Shown in pieces: positions 9,284 to 20,063 of a stretch of DNA of 64,000 nt. A program made the position numbers and the translations under genes. Under the pieces are notes generated by a model. That model was given only the letters and a program-made list of their open reading frames with translations. It did not search any database and had not been told where the DNA came from. Positions within the stretch are counted from its first letter, which is position 1, and each line of letters starts with the position of its first letter. Origin of the DNA: Marivita cryptomonadis (lineage in GTDB: Bacteria; Pseudomonadota; Alphaproteobacteria; Rhodobacterales; Rhodobacteraceae); contig NZ_JFKD01000002.1 of assembly GCF_002115725.1 (NCBI RefSeq), positions 186,001 to 250,000 of the forward strand. The letters are read 5' to 3'.

Positions 9284-9541
9284 CTGTATATCCTGAAATT
9301 CAGTGATTCAATAATCGCAGAAAAGCACGTTGAAGCGGTTCTGCACAGACGTTGCGTCTTTGATAGGGCGCTTTTTTCATTTGGCAGGCAGATGGTGTAT
9401 GCTAATCGTTTGGGCAGGATCATCATAACTGCGTAGGAATTGTGCACAACATGGCTGTGGGGTCGTGCAAACGGTACTTCGTGTTCCGTTTTCCAAGGTG
9501 ATGGAACAGGTTTGCGTGAACAAGAAACGGAGAGATACCTG

Positions 9542-10549
9542 ATGTTAAAACAAACGCTGGCGGCGTTCGCCACAACTCTGAGTTTTGCAAGTGCGGCCTT
9601 TGCTCAGGCGGATTTTCCGTTCGCGCTCGACTGGAAATTCGAAGGCCCTGCTGCGCCGTATTTCGTGGCGATCGACAATGGCCACTTCGAAGCGGCAGGT
9701 CTAAAGGTCGAGATCTCGGCAGGGCAGGGTTCACTTGACGCGATCCCGAAAGTGGCGACCGGCGCATTCCCCGTTGGGTTTGCGGATATCAACTCGTTGA
9801 TCAAGTTTCTTGACCAAAACCCCGGTGCCCCCGTGACGGCTGTGATGATGGTCTATGACAAGCCGCCTTTTGCCATCATCGGCCGTAAGTCTCTGGGTGT
9901 TGAAACGCCGAAAGACCTCGAAGGCAAAGTTCTTGGCGCACCTCCGCCCGATGGCGCGTGGGCGCAGTTCCCGGCCTTTGCTATTGCCAATGATCTGGAT
10001 GTGGCCTCCATCACGGTTGAGCCGGTTGGTTTCCCGACCCGCGAACCGATGTTGGCCGAGGGCAACGTGGCCGCCATCACCGGCTTCTCGTTTTCGTCCT
10101 ATCTGAACCTCGTGCGCCTTGGCGTCCCGGAAGAGGATATCTCGACCATCTTGATGGCGGATTATGGCCTCTCGCTCTATGGCAACGCGATCATCGCGAA
10201 CACAAACTTCGCCGCGGACAATCCCGAGCTGATCACAGGCTTTCTTGGTGCCGTGGCAGCGGGTTGGAAAGATGCGATCGCAGACCCGGATACGGCAATC
10301 GCAAGCTTGATCGAACGCAACCCGGCCGCCGACGCAGAGCTTGAAAAGCGTCGTCTGGAACTGTCCATCAACGCCAACGTCGCAACGGACTTTGCGATGG
10401 AAAACGGCATGGGCGGAATTGATGACGCGCGCATGGCAAAAGCCATTGAGCAAATCGCTCAGACCTACGAGTTCCAGAATGAACCGACTGCGAGTCTCTA
10501 TTTCACCGATGCATATCTGCCTGACGCCAGCGCGCGTATGTTGAAATAA
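9542..10549 (+). CDS. ABC transporter substrate-binding protein, NMT1/THI5 (NitT/TauT) type
   Basis: A 335-residue periplasmic protein with a signal peptide ending in ASAAFAQA. The NMT1/THI5-like core is visible: FALDWKFEGPAAPYFVAIDNGHFEAAGL, and later GAWAQFPAFA and PTREPMLAEGNVAAITGF. Relatives bind thiamine-pyrimidine precursors, taurine, nitrate or riboflavin; the ligand here cannot be decided. I chose the start preceded by CGGAGAG; an in-frame start 102 bases upstream has no ribosome site and would bury the signal peptide. It is the first gene of a three-gene importer. Confidence 0.9.
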   Translation: MLKQTLAAFATTLSFASAAFAQADFPFALDWKFEGPAAPYFVAIDNGHFEAAGLKVEISAGQGSLDAIPKVATGAFPVGFADINSLIKFLDQNPGAPVTAVMMVYDKPPFAIIGRKSLGVETPKDLEGKVLGAPPPDGAWAQFPAFAIANDLDVASITVEPVGFPTREPMLAEGNVAAITGFSFSSYLNLVRLGVPEEDISTILMADYGLSLYGNAIIANTNFAADNPELITGFLGAVAAGWKDAIADPDTAIASLIERNPAADAELEKRRLELSINANVATDFAMENGMGGIDDARMAKAIEQIAQTYEFQNEPTASLYFTDAYLPDASARMLK

Positions 10550-10559
10550 ATCTACCATC

Positions 10560-10587
10560 GGGCCGGTCATGCTCGCATGATCGGCCC
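10560..10587 (+). terminator. Intercistronic hairpin after the binding-protein gene
   Basis: Arms GGGCCGGTCATGC and GCATGATCGGCCC pair over 13 positions, with one G-U, around a two-base spacer. No T-run follows, so it is better read as an RNA-stabilising or attenuating hairpin than as a full terminator. Such hairpins between binding-protein and ATPase genes commonly let the binding protein accumulate in excess. Confidence 0.7.
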
Positions 10588-10600
10588 TTGATCTCAGGCG

Positions 10601-11407
10601 GTGCGCGTGTCGGAAAATCTTATCGAAATCAAAGGCGTGCGGCACGCCTACCCAACCAAGTCTGGGTCATTGCCGGTTCTTGACGGTCTAGAACTTAGTG
10701 TTCCGGAGGGTGGATTTGCCGCCGTTGTCGGGCCCTCGGGCTGCGGAAAATCCACTTTGACCAGATTGATCGCGGGTTTGATGAAACCTGATCATGGTGA
10801 AGTCTGGCTGCACGGCGAATTGGTCAAAGGGCCTAAGTCGACAGTGGGCATGGCCTTTCAAAATCCCGTTCTACTGGAATGGCGCACGATTTTGCAAAAC
10901 GTGATGCTGCCGTTGGAAATCGTGCCGACCAAGCTCAGCAAACGTGAACAGGAAGACCGGGCACGCAAGCTTCTGGCATTGGTTGGTCTTGAAGGGTTCG
11001 AAGAAAAACGCCCCAGCGAATTGTCTGGCGGGATGCGCCAGCGCGCGTCGCTGTGCCGGTCGATTGTTCATAAACCTGACGTGTTGATCTTGGACGAACC
11101 GTTCGGTGCGCTGGACGCCTTCACCCGTGAAGACCTGTGGCAAACCATGCACAAAGTGAAGGCTGAAGAGCCGTTCACCGGTGTTCTCATCACCCACGAC
11201 CTGCGCGAGTCAATCTTTCTGGCCGATCAGGTGGTGGTGCTGTCCGGGCGTCCTGCAAAAACCCAATACGTGATGGACGTGCACCTGACCGGGGACCGCG
11301 ACATCGAACATCTTTACACGCCCGAATCCGCCGAGGCGTTGAATATCCTGCGCCACCAGATTCAGATCGCGCAGGGCCGCACCGAAGCGGAGGAGCCTGC
11401 AAAATGA
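10601..11407 (+). CDS. ABC transporter ATP-binding protein (NitT/TauT type)
   Basis: Cytoplasmic ATPase of the importer, 268 residues. Walker A is GPSGCGKST near residue 45, the signature is LSGGMRQRAS, Walker B is VLILDEPFGALD, and the switch His lies in LITHDLRES. The sequence matches the SsuB/TauB/ThiZ group. It starts at GTG (two possible GTGs six bases apart) and its stop overlaps the permease start. It works with the binding protein upstream and the permease downstream. Confidence 0.93.
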   Translation: MRVSENLIEIKGVRHAYPTKSGSLPVLDGLELSVPEGGFAAVVGPSGCGKSTLTRLIAGLMKPDHGEVWLHGELVKGPKSTVGMAFQNPVLLEWRTILQNVMLPLEIVPTKLSKREQEDRARKLLALVGLEGFEEKRPSELSGGMRQRASLCRSIVHKPDVLILDEPFGALDAFTREDLWQTMHKVKAEEPFTGVLITHDLRESIFLADQVVVLSGRPAKTQYVMDVHLTGDRDIEHLYTPESAEALNILRHQIQIAQGRTEAEEPAK

Positions 11408-12168
11408 CTTTTCGTCAGATCCTTGTTCCACTCTCTGCGATTGTGCTTTTCGGGGTGCTTTGGGAATTTCTTGTGTGGGTGAACGGCTGGCCGAATTACG
11501 TGATGGCCTCGCCGTCCGACCTGCCGCCGGCCTATGCCCGCTATTGGGAGTTGTTCCTTGTGATGGGCTGGCAAACCCTTTGGAGGACTGTCGTTGGCCT
11601 GCTTTTGGCCATCGCATTCGGCATCTTTCTGGGGATGGTCATGGGCTTCTCGCGCACGATGCGGGACGCGCTTTATCCGCTTCTTGTGGGGTTCAACGCG
11701 ATCCCCAAGGCGACAGTAGTGCCCATCGTGGCTTTGTTGTTTGTGGGGGATCACAACTTCAACACGATCCTCATCGCATTCATGATCTCGTTCTTTCCGA
11801 TCGCGGTTTCGGTCTCTATCGGCCTCAGTACTCTAGAGCCGGAATACCGTGACATTCTCGCCTCTCTGGGGGCATCCAAGACTACGATCTTCTGGAAAAT
11901 CGCATTGCCCAAAACGCTCCCCGAATTCTTCGGAGCGCTCAAAGTGGCCGTGACACTTGCGTTCATCGGCACCAATCTGATGGAAATCGTGTCGCCGCAC
12001 GGGCGTGGCCTCGGAGCTTTGTTCGACTCCGGCAAGACGAATTCGGACTATCCGCTCATGTTCGCTGTGTTGATTGCTTTGGCGTTGATGGGGATTGTTC
12101 TTTATTACGTGGTCGTCGCGTTGGAAAAGATCTTTGCAGGATGGGCAGAACGGTCGCCGAGCTACTGA
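11404..12168 (+). CDS. ABC transporter permease (NitT/TauT type)
   Basis: A 254-residue inner-membrane permease of the BPD_transp_1 family with about six membrane spans. The EAA loop is recognisable as LASLGASKTTIFWKIALPKTLPEFFGALK. Its ATG overlaps the ATPase stop by four bases, so the two are translationally coupled. The neighbours suggest uptake of a small organic precursor such as a pyrimidine or sulfonate, which is an inference only. Confidence 0.92.
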   Translation: MTFRQILVPLSAIVLFGVLWEFLVWVNGWPNYVMASPSDLPPAYARYWELFLVMGWQTLWRTVVGLLLAIAFGIFLGMVMGFSRTMRDALYPLLVGFNAIPKATVVPIVALLFVGDHNFNTILIAFMISFFPIAVSVSIGLSTLEPEYRDILASLGASKTTIFWKIALPKTLPEFFGALKVAVTLAFIGTNLMEIVSPHGRGLGALFDSGKTNSDYPLMFAVLIALALMGIVLYYVVVALEKIFAGWAERSPSY

Positions 12169-12220
12169 ATACAAGCCCTATCAACCCTCTATTTTCGTGA
12201 AAAATTTACAATTGAACATG

Positions 12221-12249
12221 TTGACTCACGCTTTCGCGATGCCTAGTTA
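12221..12249 (+). promoter_or_regulatory. Putative groES promoter
   Basis: TTGACT (12221-12226) and TAGTTA (12244-12249) are separated by 17 bases and lie just upstream of the CIRCE element, placing transcription start inside or next to the operator. This fits a vegetative-sigma promoter controlled by HrcA. An overlapping heat-shock sigma (RpoH) promoter cannot be excluded, since TTGAA also occurs at 12212. Confidence 0.6.
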
Positions 12250-12256
12250 TCCGCCG

Positions 12257-12283
12257 TTAGCACTCAGCTACAGAGAGTGACAA
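12257..12283 (+). promoter_or_regulatory. CIRCE element (HrcA operator) of groESL
   Basis: TTAGCACTC, a nine-base spacer, then GAGTGACAA. The left arm and the spacer length are exactly canonical; the right arm differs from GAGTGCTAA at two positions. CIRCE is the binding site of the HrcA repressor and is normally found before groESL, as here. Confidence 0.93.
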
Positions 12284-12340
12284 CAGTCCTTCGGGGAGCG
12301 AGGGACTTTTAGTGGAAACTTTGAGCAAGGAGACTCGAAG

Positions 12341-12652
12341 ATGGCATTTAAACCGCTTCATGACCGCGTGCTGGTCCGTCGCACAGAAAGTGACGAAAAA
12401 ACTGCTGGTGGCCTGATCATCCCAGATAGCGCCAAAGAAAAGCCGGCAGAAGGCGTGGTTGTTGCGTGTGGCGAAGGCGCGCGCAAGGACAGTGGCGAGC
12501 TGATCGAGATGGCTGTTGCAGCCGGCGACAAGGTCCTTTTCGGCAAATGGTCGGGCACAGAAGTGACGGTCAATGGCGAAGAACTCCTCATCATGAAGGA
12601 GTCGGACATCCTCGGCATCATCACGGACGACGCTGCAGCGAAAGCCGCTTAA
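12341..12652 (+). CDS. groES: Co-chaperonin GroES
   Basis: The 103-residue co-chaperonin starts [27 protein letters not shown]. It contains the mobile loop (KTAGGLIIP), the lid over the GroEL cavity, and the C-terminal KESDILGI strand. The length is normal for the family. It has an AAGGAGA ribosome site and follows the promoter and CIRCE element; groEL is 55 bases downstream. Confidence 0.98.
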   Translation: MAFKPLHDRVLVRRTESDEKTAGGLIIPDSAKEKPAEGVVVACGEGARKDSGELIEMAVAAGDKVLFGKWSGTEVTVNGEELLIMKESDILGIITDDAAAKAA

Positions 12653-12704
12653 GCGCCCGTCGTGGTTCCAAACAAACACCTCTGACTACATTAGTGGAGA
12701 CTAA

Positions 12705-14351
<1,647 letters not shown>

Positions 14352-14404
14352 TCAGCAGATATCCTTCGGGACGTCTGTCGATCAAGCCGACACAAGTTTT
14401 AAGC

Positions 14405-14433
14405 AAAGGCGCCTGCGGGCGCCTTTGGTTTTT
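14405..14433 (+). terminator. Rho-independent terminator of groESL
   Basis: AAAGGCGCC and GGCGCCTTT form a nine-base stem around TGCG, followed by GGTTTTT. It lies 54 bases past the groEL stop. Confidence 0.92.
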
Positions 14434-14573
14434 GAAGGCAAGGTCGGCGCTTACGATTTCGTCCACAGCGCTCCAAATTCTTCGAAAGACGAATCTGGGG
14501 CGGTTGCTTCGGACACGTTGCAAACGCGCAGATGGTGTCTGGCAACTGGCAGCACAAAGCGGTAGCCAATCGC

Positions 14574-15428
14574 ATGCGCCTTTTTTTCCTGACCATCCTG
14601 ACTCTGATTGCCTTCGCGTCGAACTCGATACTAAACCGCGTTGCACTTGCGTCAGGCGACATTGACGCTGTTGCGTTTGGGGTTGTCCGTTTGTGCGCTG
14701 GCGCGGTTATGCTGGCGGTTCTCGTGATGTTGCGTGATCGACGGCTCGCGCTTGGTGGAACTGGCCGCACGGTGGGCGTGCTGTCGCTGCTGATCTATAT
14801 CTTCGGGTTTTCCCTCGCCTATGTCAGTCTTGATGCGGGATTGGGCGCCCTCATTCTATTTGGGCTTGTTCAGATAACGATGTTTGCTGGCTCTCTGATC
14901 AGCGGCGAAAGACCCGCCGCGAGGCGTTGGATTGGCGCTGCAGTCGCGTTTGGTGGGTTGGTCTGGCTGTTGTGGCCGGGTCATTCTGCGACCCCCAGCC
15001 TTTGGCACGCGGGTCTAATGGCCATCGCAGGTGTGGCTTGGGGGGTCTATTCGCTCAACGGACGCGGCACCTCTGATGCTTTGGGGGCCACCGCTGCGAA
15101 TTTCTGTATTTCCGCAGCCATCGCCTGTGCAGGTGCGGGTGTTGCCATCGGATTCTTCGGTGGCATCCATCTTTCAGAGGCGACAATGTTTGGTATCGCG
15201 ATGGCTGTTCTTGCGGGCGCGGTGACATCCGGTATCGGGTACTCCATGTGGTACACGGTGCTTCCGCATCTGCGGGGCAGCACTGCTGCGGTCACACAAC
15301 TGACTGTGCCTGTGATCGCCATTGCTGGCGGAGCTGTGCTTTTGTCGGAGTCTGTCACACCACGATTGATCGTGGCGGCACTGCTTGTGTTGGGTGGCGT
15401 TCTTCTCGCCGTGACGTCGCGGCGCTAG
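14574..15428 (+). CDS. EamA/DMT family transporter
   Basis: A hydrophobic protein of about 284 residues with roughly ten membrane spans. The EamA signature opens as LTLIAFASNSILNRVAL, and the second half has GVAWGVYSLNGRG and the closing LLVLGGVLLAVTS. I chose the ATG that begins MRLFFLTIL; an ATG 42 bases upstream is possible and neither has a clear ribosome site. Probable small-metabolite exporter, substrate unknown. It stands alone between the groESL terminator and a secreted-hydrolase gene. Confidence 0.85.
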   Translation: MRLFFLTILTLIAFASNSILNRVALASGDIDAVAFGVVRLCAGAVMLAVLVMLRDRRLALGGTGRTVGVLSLLIYIFGFSLAYVSLDAGLGALILFGLVQITMFAGSLISGERPAARRWIGAAVAFGGLVWLLWPGHSATPSLWHAGLMAIAGVAWGVYSLNGRGTSDALGATAANFCISAAIACAGAGVAIGFFGGIHLSEATMFGIAMAVLAGAVTSGIGYSMWYTVLPHLRGSTAAVTQLTVPVIAIAGGAVLLSESVTPRLIVAALLVLGGVLLAVTSRR

Positions 15429-15467
15429 GGCCTTTCTAAACTTGTGTGCAGCGCGTATCTGACAGTC

Positions 15468-16247
15468 ATGTTCCGACATTTTGCCCTGTCTCTTGCAGCT
15501 GTGTCATCTTTTGCCATCGCATCGCCGGTCAAGGCGGATTGCGTCGTTCTGTTGCATGGATTGGCACGCACAGAGACCTCCTTTGCTCTGATGCAGTCCG
15601 TTCTCGAAGCAAAAGGTTACACAGTTCACGCACCGGGGTATCCTTCGACCACGGCCCGTATCCAGACTTTGGTTGAGGAAACGCTCCCAAGCGCAGTCGC
15701 CGCATGTGGCGAAGAGCGTGTGCATTTTGTCACCCACTCGATGGGTGGCATCCTGCTGCGCTTCTGGCTTAAGGATCAGCGCCCGGCAAACCTTGGGCGG
15801 GTTGTCATGTTGGCCCCGCCGAACAATGGCAGTGAGCTGGTCGATGAACTTGGTGGGTTAGAGCTGTTCGAGTGGCTCAATGGCCCTGCGGGACAGCAGT
15901 TGGGTACTGCGCCCGGTGATCTGCCGAAATCCTTGCCTCCGGTGACGTTCGAACTTGGGGTGATTGCAGGCACACGGTCCTTGAACCCGTTCTTTTCCAG
16001 CCTCATCCCGGGCGATGATGATGGAAAGGTCTCTGTCGACTCTACCAAGGTCGCCGGAATGAAGGCGCATCTGACGATGTCCGTTAGCCATACATTCATT
16101 ATGCAGGCTCCGTCTGTCATTGCGCAGGTCGATCTTTTTCTGCGGACGGGTCGATTCGACCCGGAACTGGACTGGACCCAATCCATCAACACTGAAGAAT
16201 TGGTCTGTATGTTCGGAATGTGTCCGGAGCCCGCAAATGAGCCTTGA
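15468..16247 (+). CDS. Secreted alpha/beta hydrolase (lipase-like)
   Basis: A protein of about 259 residues with a signal peptide (ending PVKA, followed by DCVVLLHG). The oxyanion-region HG motif, the nucleophile elbow THSMGG (Ser within G/T-x-S-x-G) near residue 90, and a late SVSHTF His fit a lipase/esterase fold; [10 protein letters not shown] is typical of triacylglycerol lipases. Four cysteines could form periplasmic disulfides. The last 11 bases overlap the next gene, suggesting cotranscription with the PhnM-like enzyme. Substrate is not known. Confidence 0.82.
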   Translation: MFRHFALSLAAVSSFAIASPVKADCVVLLHGLARTETSFALMQSVLEAKGYTVHAPGYPSTTARIQTLVEETLPSAVAACGEERVHFVTHSMGGILLRFWLKDQRPANLGRVVMLAPPNNGSELVDELGGLELFEWLNGPAGQQLGTAPGDLPKSLPPVTFELGVIAGTRSLNPFFSSLIPGDDDGKVSVDSTKVAGMKAHLTMSVSHTFIMQAPSVIAQVDLFLRTGRFDPELDWTQSINTEELVCMFGMCPEPANEP

Positions 16248-17385
16248 GATAACCCTTGTCGGAGCTCGCGTTCTTACCCCTGACGGCTGGTCCGAAGCTC
16301 CTGTCGGTCTGGCCGAGGGGCGACTTGTGGCCGGAGGTTCTGGGCGCGAAGTTGATCTGTCCGGATATCTTGTCCTGCCGGGAATTGTTGATCCGCATGG
16401 GGATGGGTTCGAACGCCACATGGCTCCGCGCCGGGGCGCTTTGAGAGAAGCGGAACACGGTGTTGTTGCAGCGGCGGCCGAACTGGCGGCCAATGGCATC
16501 ACCACCGCTATTCTGGCGCAGTTCTTTTCATGGGAAGGTGGCATGCGCGGCCCCGACTTTGCCGAGCATGTGTTCGAAAGTGTCACTGCGGTGCGCGATG
16601 CGGTTCCCGTTGATCTGCGCCTGCAGTTGCGGCTTGAAACACATCTTCTCGACGACTTTGCCCGGGCTGAGGCAGCGGTTGACCGGTTTGGCATCGACTA
16701 TGTTGTGTTCAACGATCACCTGCCGCACCAGCGCCTGGCGGAAGGGCGCAAGCCGCCGCGTCTGACCGGGCAGGCGCTCAAAAGCGGAAGAAGCCCCGAA
16801 ACACACCTTGCTTTGATGCAGAACCTGCATGAGCGAACCTCGGAAGTGCCCGCCGCCCTTGATGCGCTGACTGCGCGGCTTTTTCAAAAGGCAATTGTCC
16901 TTGGAAGCCATGACGACAGCACCCCCGAAAACCGTCGGGAATGGGCCGCGCGCGGTGCGACTGTCAGCGAATTTCCTGAAACACTCGAAGCGGCGCAAGC
17001 AGCGCGGGAGGACGGTGCGCATATTGTGTTGGGTGCACCAAATGTCGTGCGCGGGGCCAGCCATGCTGGAAACATCGCAGCATCGGAACTGGTGGCGCAT
17101 GGTCTGTGCGATGCACTGGCGTCGGATTACCATTACCCATCCCCCTTGCGTGCAGCATTCCGGCTCGAAGAGCTGGGCCTCTGCGACCTCGCCTCTGCTT
17201 GGGCCATGCTGTCCTCAGGGCCAGCGCAGATGCTTGGCCTCGCGGATCGTGGCACGCTTGAGATTGGCAAGCGTGCCGACCTGATCGTCGTTGATCCGAC
17301 CACCCGCCGGGTAGAGGCGACCATTGCCGCTGGTCGCGTTGCGCATCTCACCGGTACGGTCGCGGAACGCTTCCTGCGCAGTTAA
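16237..17385 (+). CDS. PhnM-like metal-dependent hydrolase (RPnTP diphosphatase family)
   Basis: A 382-residue amidohydrolase-fold protein matching PhnM, which in the C-P lyase pathway releases pyrophosphate from ribose-methylphosphonate triphosphate. The metal site is visible as [10 protein letters not shown] near residue 50, then [17 protein letters not shown] and the family-specific [10 protein letters not shown]. The start was set at the ATG with the conserved [12 protein letters not shown] opening. No other phn gene is present in the window: it sits between a hydrolase gene and convergent purK, whose stop it overlaps. Confidence 0.85.
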   Translation: MSLEITLVGARVLTPDGWSEAPVGLAEGRLVAGGSGREVDLSGYLVLPGIVDPHGDGFERHMAPRRGALREAEHGVVAAAAELAANGITTAILAQFFSWEGGMRGPDFAEHVFESVTAVRDAVPVDLRLQLRLETHLLDDFARAEAAVDRFGIDYVVFNDHLPHQRLAEGRKPPRLTGQALKSGRSPETHLALMQNLHERTSEVPAALDALTARLFQKAIVLGSHDDSTPENRREWAARGATVSEFPETLEAAQAAREDGAHIVLGAPNVVRGASHAGNIAASELVAHGLCDALASDYHYPSPLRAAFRLEELGLCDLASAWAMLSSGPAQMLGLADRGTLEIGKRADLIVVDPTTRRVEATIAAGRVAHLTGTVAERFLRS

Positions 17386-18452
17386 CCCCGCTTGATGTGG
17401 TTCACATGGCCCATCTTGCGACCGGGCTTGACCTCGGCCTTACCGTAAAGGTGCAGCGCGCAGTCCGGCGTATTCGCAAGCTCAGGGACTCGATTCATAT
17501 CATCGCCGATCAGGTTCTCCATCACGACATCCGCATAACGTTGACCGTCACCCAAGGGCCAGCCGGTGATAGCGCGGATGTGCTGTTCAAACTGATCCAC
17601 AGAGCAGCCGTTTTGTGTCCAATGTCCGGAATTATGCACACGCGGCGCGATCTCGTTCACGATAAGGCCGCTGGAGGTGACGAACAACTCGACACCCATC
17701 ACACCCACATAGTTCAAGGCATTGGCGATCTTTGCAGCGAGAAGCACCGCATCGGTGCGTTGGCTGGCAGTGAGGCGTGCGGGAACTGTCGTCGTGCGCA
17801 GGATGCCGTCGTTGTGCACGTTCTCACCAGGATCGAAGGCCGCGACGGCCCCATCCAGACTGCGTGCGGCGATCACCGACACTTCGTGCGAGAAATTCAC
17901 AAACCCTTCCAGAAGGGCAGGTGCCCCCTGCATATCTGCCAATGCCAACGCGGCATCGTCGCGCGACATGATGCGGGCCTGCCCTTTGCCATCATAGCCG
18001 AAGCGGCGGGTCTTCAGGATCGACGGCGTGCCGATCTCGTCCAGCGCCGTCTCGAGACTGGTTGCATCGGTGATGTCCGCAAATGGCGCTGTCTGCAGGC
18101 CCAAATCCTGTAGAAACGTCTTTTCCGTCAAACGGTCCTGACTGACACGAAGCGCCTCGCGACCGGGATGGATCGGGGCAAGATCCTGCAACAGGTCAAG
18201 CGCGGCTGTCGGGATGTTCTCGAACTCATAGGTGATAATGTCCACCGACTGACAGAAAGCCCGCAGCGCGGCCTCGTCGTCATAGGCGGCTGTGGTTACC
18301 TGATCAGCGACCTGCCCAGCTGGTGGCGTCGCGCCGGGTTCAAAGATGTGGCAGCGAAAACCAAGACGGCTGGCCGCCACCGACAGCATTCGGCCCAATT
18401 GACCACCACCAATGATGCCAATGGTCGATCCGATGGGAAGCGCAAGCGTCAT
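17382..18452 (-). CDS. purK: 5-(carboxyamino)imidazole ribonucleotide synthase
   Basis: ATP-grasp enzyme of purine synthesis that carboxylates AIR to N5-CAIR for PurE. The 356-residue protein starts GIIGGGQLGRMLSVAASRLGF, has the ATP-binding strand ILKTRRFGYDGKGQ and the family loop EIAPRVHNSGHWT. I took the ATG four bases after the purE stop rather than an upstream extension that would overlap purE. The purE-purK order and near-zero spacing indicate one operon. Confidence 0.96.
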   Translation of the reverse strand: MTLALPIGSTIGIIGGGQLGRMLSVAASRLGFRCHIFEPGATPPAGQVADQVTTAAYDDEAALRAFCQSVDIITYEFENIPTAALDLLQDLAPIHPGREALRVSQDRLTEKTFLQDLGLQTAPFADITDATSLETALDEIGTPSILKTRRFGYDGKGQARIMSRDDAALALADMQGAPALLEGFVNFSHEVSVIAARSLDGAVAAFDPGENVHNDGILRTTTVPARLTASQRTDAVLLAAKIANALNYVGVMGVELFVTSSGLIVNEIAPRVHNSGHWTQNGCSVDQFEQHIRAITGWPLGDGQRYADVVMENLIGDDMNRVPELANTPDCALHLYGKAEVKPGRKMGHVNHIKRG

Positions 18453-18456
18453 GGCG

Positions 18457-18951
18457 TTATCCGTCGTCAGAGGGAGTATCAGGGATGGACGCCGACAGAT
18501 CGGCGCGCCACTGGTCAAGACGGGCGGCAAGATCACCATCCTGCAAGGCCAGAATGCCCGCAGCCATCAATCCGGCATTGGCTGCACCCGCAGACCCGAT
18601 AGCCATTGTGGCCACTGGAAATCCTCGCGGCATCTGCAAGATCGAATAAAGACTATCGACACCCGAGAGGGCGCGCGTCTGTACCGGCACACCAATCACC
18701 GGAACCCGAGTCTTCGACGCCATCATTCCGGGCAAGTGCGCAGCCCCACCTGCACCTGCGATGATGACCTGCAAACCGCGCTCCACGGCAGTTTTGCCAT
18801 AGTCCCAAAGCCGATCAGGTGTGCGATGTGCGGACACAATCTTTGTCTCGTAGGGCACGTTCAGCGCGTCCAGCATTTCGGCCGCTTCTTTCATAGTCGG
18901 CCAGTCTGACTGGCTTCCCATTATGATGCCGACTTTGATCGATTCTGACAT
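18457..18951 (-). CDS. purE: N5-CAIR mutase
   Basis: A 164-residue class I PurE that moves the carboxylate of N5-CAIR to C4 of the imidazole ring. The active-site signature [12 protein letters not shown] is near residue 10, SAHRTPDRL near 41 and [10 protein letters not shown] near 70. It is the first gene of purE-purK. Confidence 0.97.
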   Translation of the reverse strand: MSESIKVGIIMGSQSDWPTMKEAAEMLDALNVPYETKIVSAHRTPDRLWDYGKTAVERGLQVIIAGAGGAAHLPGMMASKTRVPVIGVPVQTRALSGVDSLYSILQMPRGFPVATMAIGSAGAANAGLMAAGILALQDGDLAARLDQWRADLSASIPDTPSDDG

Positions 18952-19024
18952 GGCGCTGCGCCCCTTCAGGTGTTCGGAGCGCGCACTATAGCCAGATCGG
19001 ATCGGGGGGCAACTCGCCCTGATA

Positions 19025-19249
19025 TCAGGCGATGATATCCGGCAGCAGTCGATCCTCGATCTGGGCGATCTTGTCCTTCAAGACCAGCTTTTTCTTTTTC
19101 AGTCGCTGCAGGGTGAGCTGATCCGCTGTTCCGGTCTGCTGCATGGCACGAATGGCTTCGTCCAAATCGCGGTGCTCGCGGCGAAACACCTCGAGTTCGA
19201 CCTTCAGGACGTCGTCTGTTTTCATCGACAGATCAGTAGGAGCATTCAT
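19025..19249 (-). CDS. YdcH family protein (DUF465)
   Basis: A small helical protein of 74 residues with the DUF465 pattern [16 protein letters not shown]...[19 protein letters not shown], predicted to be a coiled-coil hairpin. The start was placed at [10 protein letters not shown]; the long upstream extension reads as non-coding. Function of the family is unknown. It is divergent from the Hsp20 gene. Confidence 0.85.
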   Translation of the reverse strand: MNAPTDLSMKTDDVLKVELEVFRREHRDLDEAIRAMQQTGTADQLTLQRLKKKKLVLKDKIAQIEDRLLPDIIA

Positions 19250-19412
19250 GATGCAGCGCGGTCCCCGAAAAGTGGCTGAGACCAGCAAGATAACCGCATT
19301 CTGCGATTCCGCAAAGCCCTTGCGTCTTGCTTGTCGCGCCCCCATATTTCTTAGTGAACGGTCGCCAGAATGGGGCCGCACCAACACAGTCGCTTGCACA
19401 AAGGACGTGTCG

Positions 19413-19826
19413 ATGACGAAACTGACCTTGGGATCCTATCCCCATCTGCTTGGATTCGAGCAATTGGAGCGTTTGCTAGAACGCACCGCGAAATCCGGCA
19501 ACGAAGGTTATCCCCCCTTCAATATCGAACAGACCTCCGAAGGATCGTACAGGATCACTTTGGCAGTGGCAGGTTTTCGGGAACAAGATCTGGCGATCAC
19601 CGTTGAGGACAGACAGCTTGTGATCCGCGGACGCCAGCACGACGACACAGCCGATCGGGTGTTCCTGCATCGTGGGATCGCCGCGCGCCAGTTCCAGCGC
19701 AGCTTCGTGCTTGCTGATGGGGTCGAAGTCGGTGAGGCGATCATGGAAAACGGGCTGCTGCATGTCGATCTGACCCTGTTGCGTCCCGAGACCGTGGTCC
19801 AGACAATCCAGATCAGGAAGGGTTAA
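19413..19826 (+). CDS. Hsp20 family small heat-shock protein
   Basis: A 137-residue alpha-crystallin-domain chaperone of the IbpA type. The domain runs PPFNIEQTSEGSYRITLAVAGF, and GVEVGEAIMENGLLHVDLTLL carries the A-x-x-x-N-G-L-L motif. The start is the ATG at the conserved MTKLTLGSYP, with AAAGGA upstream. It is followed after three bases by a DUF1150 gene, a pairing typical of Rhodobacteraceae. A thermosensor leader is possible but I saw no convincing fold. Confidence 0.93.
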   Translation: MTKLTLGSYPHLLGFEQLERLLERTAKSGNEGYPPFNIEQTSEGSYRITLAVAGFREQDLAITVEDRQLVIRGRQHDDTADRVFLHRGIAARQFQRSFVLADGVEVGEAIMENGLLHVDLTLLRPETVVQTIQIRKG

Positions 19827-19829
19827 TCC

Positions 19830-20057
19830 ATGAATACGCCATTTGATTTCAAAGATGCCGACCAGTCCAACCTTGTCTATGTGCGTCCAGTGGCAGTTGC
19901 GGACTTGCCGGATGAAGTGCGGGGCGAGCTTGGTGACGAAACAACCATCTACGCCGTGCACCGTGCCGATGGGGAGCGTTTGGCACTTGTGAAGGATCGC
20001 AAGCTGGCATTCATGCTGGCGCGGCAGAACGATTTCGCACCTGTCACGGTGCACTGA
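19830..20057 (+). CDS. DUF1150 family protein
   Basis: A 75-residue protein with the conserved pattern of DUF1150: VYVRPVAVADLPDEV, then YAVHRADGERLALV and FMLARQNDFAPVTVH. It directly follows Hsp20 and probably shares its transcript. Family function is not known. Confidence 0.9.
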   Translation: MNTPFDFKDADQSNLVYVRPVAVADLPDEVRGELGDETTIYAVHRADGERLALVKDRKLAFMLARQNDFAPVTVH

Positions 20058-20063
20058 GCTCGT

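Noticed and set aside
9284..9541. Possible thiamine pyrophosphate riboswitch before the NMT1/THI5-like binding-protein gene
   Set aside because: I looked for the conserved CUGAGA and ACCUGA core in the right order and structure; only an accidental ACCTGATG at the ribosome site is present.
19250..19412. ROSE-type RNA thermometer upstream of Hsp20
   Set aside because: AAAGGA is present but I could not find a convincing anti-Shine-Dalgarno helix of ROSE form. Folding of this leader would decide.
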